This document shows, in pieces, positions 59,001-64,000 of a stretch of DNA of 64,000 bases. Both the position numbers and the translations under genes were made by a program. How positions within the stretch are numbered: position 1 is the stretch's first letter; each line of letters opens with the position of its first letter. The stretch spans positions 39,478,547 through 39,542,546 of the forward strand of contig NC_041016.1 in assembly GCF_004193775.1 (NCBI RefSeq), written 5' to 3'. Under the pieces are notes generated by a model, which saw nothing but the letters and a program-made list of their open reading frames with translations, was not told where the DNA came from and ran no database searches. This stretch comes from Glycine soja. Its lineage: Eukaryota > Streptophyta > Magnoliopsida > Fabales > Fabaceae.

Positions 59001-61320
59001 TAATCTTACAATGTAGGTCGGCTTTTTTTTTCGTGCGAGCTCAACCGAAGTTTTGTTTTGCCGACACTGGCATGTACTCATTTACTCGGCTAGAAAAACA
59101 TTGGCCCACCTCGACAAAAAACATTATTCACCGATATTGATAAAAAAAATGGTAGTCGATGTCGGCCAGGAAAGATGACCGATCCAGGTCTAAAAAGAAG
59201 AATTACCGGAAGACGACGATCTAACATTTCCTAAAAGACATCGTCCAAATATTATCGAGGGATTGAATAGAAAAAAACAATAGCGGACATTGGTCATTAA
59301 TAGCCCCGATTGATATTTATCTATCGACATTGTGGAATTTCATTTCCAAACGCTGGCCGATAATATTTTTTACGGTATAGTAATCTTTGTTGTTCGCTCT
59401 GGCCTATAAAACTTACAATGTAGGTCGGCTTTGTTTTTTCGTGCGAGCTCAACCGAAGTTGTGTTTCGGCCGACACTGGCATGTACTCATTTACTCGGCT
59501 AGAAAAACATTGGCCCACCTCGACAAAAAACATTATTCACCGATATTGATAAAAAAAATGGTAGTCGATATTTGCCAGGAAAGATGACCGATCCAGGTCT
59601 AAAAAGAAGAATCACCGGAAGACGACGCTCGAACATTTCCTAATAGACATCGTCCAAATATTATCGGGGGATTGAATAGAAAAAAACAATAGCGGGCATT
59701 GGTCGTTAATAGCCCCGAATGATATTTATCTATCGACATTGCGGAATTTCATTTCCAAACGCTGGCCGATAATATTTTTTACGGTATAGGAAGTTTTGAT
59801 GATCGCTTTTCCCTATAAAACTTACAATGTAGGTCGGCTCAGTTTTTTCGTGGAAGCTCAACCGAAGTTGTGTTTCGGCCGACACTGGCATGTACTCATT
59901 TACTCGGCTTGAAAAACATTGGCCCACCTCGACAAAAAAACATTATTCACTGATATTGATAAATAAATGGTAGTCGATGTTGGCCAGAAAAGATGACCGA
60001 TCCAGGTCTAAACAAGAAGAATCACCGGATGACGCCGATCGAAAATTTCCTAATAGACATCGTCGAAATATTATCGGGGAATGTATAGAAAAAACAATAC
60101 CGGACATTGGTCGTTAAATAGCTCCGATTGATATTTATCTATCGACATTGTGGAATTTCATTTCCAAACGCTTGCCGATAATTTTTTTTACGGTATAGGA
60201 AGTTGTGTTGTTCGTTGTGGCCTATTAAACTTACAATGTAGGTCGGCTTTGTCTATTCGTGCGAGCTCAACCGAAGTTGTGTTTCGGCCGATACTGGCAT
60301 GTACTCATTTACTCGGCTTGAAAAACATTGGCCCACCTCGACAAAAAAACATTATTCACCGATATTGATAAAAAAAAATGGTAGTCGATGTCTGCCAGGA
60401 AAGATGACCGATCCAGGTCTAAAAAAGAAGAATCACCGGAAGACGACGATCGAACATTTCCTAATAGACATCGTCCAAATATTATCGGGGGATTGAATAG
60501 AGAAAGACAATAGCGGACATTGGTCGTTAATAGCCCCGATTGATATTTATCTATCGACATTGTGGAATTTCATTTCCAAACGCTGGCTGATAATATTTTT
60601 TACGGTATTGGAATCTTTGTTGTTCGCTGTGGCCTATAAAACTTACAATGTAGGTCGGCTTTGTCTATTCGTGCGAGCTCAACCGAGGTTGTGTTTCGAC
60701 CGACACTGGCATGTACTCATTTACTCGGCTTGAAAAACATTGGCCCACCTCGACAAAAAATCATTATTCACCTATATTGATAAAAAAAATGGTAGTCGAT
60801 GTCGGCCAGGAAAGATGACCGATCCAGGTCTAAAAAGAAGAATCACCGGAAGACGACGATCGAACATTTCCTAATAGACATCGTCCAAATATTATCGGGG
60901 GATGGAATAGAAAAAAACAATAGCGGACATTGGTCGTTAATAGCACCGATTGATATTTATCTATCGACATTGTGGAATTTCATTTCCAAACGCTGGTCGA
61001 TAATATTTTTTACGGTATAGGAAACTTTGTTTTTCGCTGTGGCCTATAAAACTTACAATGTAGGTCGGCTTTGTTTTTTCGTGCGGGTTCAACCGAAGTT
61101 GTGTTTCGGCCGACACTGGCATGTACTCATTTACTCAGCTAGAAAAACATTGGCCCACCTCGACAAAAAAACATTATTCACCGATATTGATAAAAAAAAA
61201 TGGTAGTCAACGTCGGCCAGGAAAGATGACCGATCCAGGTCTAAAAAAGAAGAATCACCGGAAGACGCCGATAGAACATTTCCTAATAGACATCGTCCAA
61301 ATATTATCGGGGGATTGAAT
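59001..61320 (-). repeat. 411-bp satellite array, minus strand
   Basis: About 5.6 monomers following the TAATC duplication. The array stops inside atcgggggattgaat at 61320, where an LTR begins. No gene seen. Confidence 0.93.
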
Positions 61321-61603
61321 TGATGAGGACATAACCAAGGACCATGAAGCACTTGAAGGTCCCATGACCAGAGGCAGACTTAAACAAGCCCAACACGTCA
61401 TAGAGACAAGGCTGGTCATTTGTATAGCTGCCATTGATGATGATTGAAGGCCCAAGTGGAGAAAGATGAAGGCCCAGAGGCAGAGGCACTACCAAGATTA
61501 CTAATTGTTGCTGAAGGCCCAAACTAACTTGAAGGCCCAAGTTAAATAAGTTTTTAGTTATAATTTATTTTTATTGTAATTTTGGCCCAAACTGTTTAGA
61601 AGG
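61321..61603 (+). mobile_element. Chimeric LTR fragment, type C
   Basis: Begins TGATGAGGACATAACC like a family-A LTR, but from about 61448 follows the family-B U3 (gaaggcccaagtggagaa, attgttgctgaaggccc, ggcccaaactgtttagaagg). It ends where a family-B LTR starts at 61604. The right part and its flanking duplication are not seen. Confidence 0.85.
61322..61447 (+). pseudogene. LTR-borne polyprotein C-terminus (41 codons)
   Basis: Translates DEDITKDHEALEGPMTRGRL... to a TGA stop after AAIDDD. It is colinear with the family-A tail DEDMTKSKGKDPLEG...GPMTRARARK, with the same position relative to the LTR start. It is a detached end of a gag-pol frame, shorter than the family-A tail (41 against 64 codons). 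Basis: translated by eye. Confidence 0.8.
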
Positions 61604-61830
61604 TGATGAGAATCACGAAACTGGCCAAATACAGGCTAAAGGCCTAAGTGGAGAAGGACGAAGACCCAAGTGGAGAAGGACAAAGCCCCCGAGTGGAGAA
61701 GGATGAAGGCCCAGAGGCAAAGACACTATCAAGACTATTAATTGTTGCTGAAGGCCCAAACTAATTTGAAGGCCCAAGTTAAATAAGTTTTTAGTTATAA
61801 TTTATTTTTATTCTAATTTTGGCCCAAACT
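61604..61830 (+). repeat. Family-B LTR, 5' (U3) part
   Basis: TGATGAGAATCACGAAACTGG to ggcccaaact, the first 227 bp of a plus-strand family-B LTR. The matching 3' part resumes at about 62477, so this LTR is split by a minus-strand LTR. Confidence 0.88.
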
Positions 61831-61843
61831 ACCGATCCAGGTC
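61831..61843. other. 13-bp satellite relic between two LTRs
   Basis: accgatccaggtc is an exact piece of the minus-strand 411-bp monomer (gatgaccgatccaggtc). It is wedged between two family-B LTRs, which suggests that satellite once separated them and was deleted. Confidence 0.7.
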
Positions 61844-62476
61844 TGATGCGAACCTGAGTAGGAGCGGATCGTTTGATACAGGCTACGGAGGTTTTGGATG
61901 ACGCCACTTCCAGTGAAGGAAGATAAGTCAGGGTAGACGCCACTTCCGGTGAAGGAAGATAAGTCCGGGTAGACACCACTTCCGGTGAAGGAAGATAAGT
62001 CTGGGTAGACGCCACTTCCGGTGAAGGAAGATAAGTCTGGGTAGACGCCACTTCCGGTGAAGGAAGATAAGTCAGGATAGACGCCACAAGGATTACCTTG
62101 ATAAGTCTGATATTGGTTCAACAAGGAACCCAGAGAGAAACTCTCACCCAATTTTATGAAAATGCCAGAAGTTTTTTTTTATTCAAAACAAAAACCAATA
62201 CTTATAGTGTAGCTGAACAAAAAGATAAAAATAGACATGGGCCTTCTAAACAGTTTGGGCCAAAATTAGAATAAAAATAAATTATAACTAAAAACTTATT
62301 TAACTTGGGCCTTCAAATTAGTTTGGGCCTTCAGCAACAATTAATAGTCTTGATAGTGTCTTTGCCTCTGGGCCTTCATCCTTCTCCACTCGGGGGCTTT
62401 GTCCTTCTCCACTTGGGTCTTCGTCCTTCTCCACTTAGGCCTTTAGCCTGTATTTGGCCAGTTTCATGATTCTCAT
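61844..62476 (-). repeat. Family-B LTR on the minus strand
   Basis: 633 bp, TGATGCGAACCTGAG to GATTCTCAT, with five 36-bp repeats (the most in the window) and one fewer 22-bp U3 repeat. It lacks the terminal CA and abuts the next LTR head to head. Confidence 0.9.
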
Positions 62477-62737
62477 GAGAAGGCCCATATCTATTTTTAT
62501 CTTTATGTTCAGATACACTATAAGTATTTTTTTTTGTTTTCAAAAAAAAAAACTTTTGGGCATTTGATAAAATTTGGTGAGAGTTTCTCTCCGGGTTCCT
62601 TGTTGAACCAATTATCAGACTTATCAAGGTAATCCTTGTGGCGTCTACCCTGACTTACCTTCCTTCACCGGGAGTGGCGTCATCCAAAACCTCCGTAGCC
62701 TGTATCAAACGATCCGCTCCAACTCAGGTTCACATCA
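62477..62737 (+). repeat. Family-B LTR, 3' part (R-U5), 5' LTR of the right-edge element
   Basis: From gagaaggcccat through TATAAGTA (62519-62526) to GGTTCACATCA. Only one 36-bp repeat. A primer-binding site follows, so it serves as the 5' LTR of the element that runs off the right edge. Confidence 0.9.
62519..62526 (+). promoter_or_regulatory. TATA box of the right-edge element
   Basis: TATAAGTA in acactataagtattttt. Most of U3 upstream is replaced by the inverted LTR, so upstream regulatory sequence is altered. Confidence 0.55.
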
Positions 62738-62739
62738 TC

Positions 62740-62751
62740 TGGTATCAGAGC
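62740..62751 (+). other. Primer-binding site, tRNA-iMet type
   Basis: TGGTATCAGAGC two bases after the LTR end at 62737. Confidence 0.93.
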
Positions 62752-63895
62752 TTCGGTTCTTGATACAGGTTCTATCCTATCCTATTTTTTTTCTTCGTAA
62801 TTTGTCTAGGTTCGTGTTTTTGTCCTTATTCTGTTATTTGCGTTCTTGTTCTTGTTCTTGTTCTTGTCACATTCTTGTTCTTGTTTCTTGTGTCTTTCAA
62901 ACTTTGTGTCAAAAAAAAAATTGTTTGAGTTCTTGTTTCTTGTTCTTGTGCCTATCATATTGTATTATGTCTTTTCTTCATAACTTTTGTTTCAGCCTAT
63001 TCGAATTCTGTTTGGGGTAAAAATTGCCTAATTGCCGAATTGCTAAATTGTCAAATTTGCCTAATGATGATTGCTTATTGAACGAATTCTAATAGCTGGA
63101 CGTCTGAAAAAAAAACAAAAAAATAGAGAAAAAAAAGAAACGAAAAAAAAAGAAAGAAAGAAAGAGAAAAAAGGGAAACAGTTGAAAAAAAAAAAGTTGC
63201 AAAAATTTTGAAAAAAAAAAAGTGGGTGTTTGATCTTTGAATACGAAATTGAGGCATTTAGAGGTGTTTTTTTGAAAGAAAATCGTGGAACAAATCCCCT
63301 TATCTAGATTCTCCTCTGAACTCTGAGCGTTTTGATATATAGTGGGCCTCAAACGGACAACTATAGCAAAAGTTATGAGGATTTGAAGTTTACTTGTCCT
63401 ATTTGTTGTCCTATCTAATATCTTATCTGTTATCCTACCTAATATCTTATTTGTTATCCTACCTAATATCTTATCTGTTACCTACCTAATATCTTATCTG
63501 TTATCCTACCTAATATCTTATCTGTTATCCTATCTATAATATCTTATTTGTTATCATATCTGTTACCCAAATTAAGGCTCACCTGTTATCCAAATCCAAT
63601 CTAATATATTATTATCCAAATCAAGTCCAAGTTGTTATCCCAAATCAAATCTGTTTGTGATCATTATATTGTCTTTCCTTTTATTTTATATTACCTTGTG
63701 TGTCTAATTTGGTCCATCCAGGAACTTAAGAGGAAACAGGAGTGGTAAAAGGCAAGAGGGAATACATTACACAAAAGCCTATTGAGAGCATTAAACACGA
63801 GTGTACTACCATCTAAGAGTTAAACACGTGAGTAGAGTGTTGTGAGGTCCTGAAACCTTAATAATTTTTATTGCACATTTTTTTCCTGTTGAATT
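62752..63895 (+). other. Long leader of the right-edge family-B element
   Basis: 1.14 kb without a convincing gene. It holds a (ttcttg) run at 62846-62880, several A-runs with gttgcaaaaattttg (63195-63215), and a 24-bp minisatellite at 63417-63565. It ends in sequence that matches the complement of 22034-22200, just before gag. Confidence 0.82.
63417..63565 (+). repeat. 24-bp minisatellite in the leader
   Basis: About six copies of aatatcttatctgttatcct plus acct, one with a single-base deletion. The equivalent leader at 22290-22390 has far fewer and more degenerate copies. Confidence 0.85.
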
Positions 63896-64000
63896 ATGGC
63901 TGGAGCAGGTGGTGGTGGTGACGAGTATCATCAGTTGGACGGCGCTCAACGTCTGTTACTGGATGCGATGAATGCACAGATGCAACGTTTGCTGGACCGT
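63896..64000 (+). CDS. Gag N-terminus of a family-B element, cut by the window edge
   Basis: 35 codons open to the edge: MAGAGGGGDEYHQLDG... then LLLDAMNAQMQRLLDR. It matches residues 1-34 of the deleted frame at 21266-22033 (YHQLDESQRLFLD, MQRLL). The ATG follows the long leader at the expected place. Whether the rest of gag and pol is intact lies outside the window. This is the best candidate here for a longer, perhaps autonomous, family-B member. Confidence 0.75.
   Translation, partial: MAGAGGGGDEYHQLDGAQRLLLDAMNAQMQRLLDR

Noticed and set aside
61900..62090. Regular 36-bp repeats resembling CRISPR repeats
   Set aside because: The units are directly contiguous with no spacers, lie within the U5 of a retrotransposon LTR, and occur in a plant-type context.

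Overview
The window looks like plant centromeric or pericentromeric DNA, most likely soybean (Glycine). About 72% is one roughly 411-bp tandem satellite (about 112 monomers). About 2% is a block of a 92-bp satellite. The rest, about 26%, is LTR retrotransposon sequence inserted into the satellite. I recognise no cellular gene, tRNA or rRNA. The 92-bp unit matches my memory of the soybean centromere satellite CentGm-1/2 (SB92), and a 411-bp soybean centromere satellite (CentGm-4) has been described. Both names are from recall and were not checked by a search.

Layout. 1-16826 is 411-bp satellite on the plus strand (defined here as reading ATGCCGATAGATAAATATC), except for an inverted patch at 13016-13964. 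It begins with a 1232-bp three-monomer higher-order repeat, then two copies of a 3282-bp eight-monomer block. 16827-17407 is a solo LTR of family B. 17408-19668 is satellite. 19669-24033 is a three-LTR family-B composite on the minus strand, with a family-A solo LTR nested at 19983-21097. 24034-31034 is plus-strand satellite. 31035-32347 is the 92-bp satellite, and beyond it the 411-bp array runs on the minus strand to 61320. That arm holds a family-B non-autonomous element (39753-41684), a complete family-A element (41810-46792) and a family-B insertion whose terminal LTRs are inverted (57023-59000). From 61321 to the right edge are a chimeric LTR (type C), rearranged family-B LTRs and the 5' part of a larger family-B element whose gag starts at 63896.

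How the elements work. All have TG...CA LTRs, and families A and B have a tRNA-iMet-type primer-binding site. Every insertion whose two ends lie in the window keeps a 5-bp target-site duplication: AATAT, TGGA(T/G), AATAG, GTTAG, CAATG and TAATC. So they arrived by normal integration and the interrupted satellite can be followed across each. Family A keeps one long frame (gag, zinc knuckle, protease-like region, integrase C-terminus) but lacks reverse transcriptase, RNase H and the integrase core. Family B frames lack even more. Both families must have been mobilised in trans. In A and C the polyprotein C-terminus is encoded inside the LTR. The most unusual items are the inverted-LTR insertion, the head-to-head LTR junction near 62470, and the 92-bp island that marks the strand switch of the whole array.
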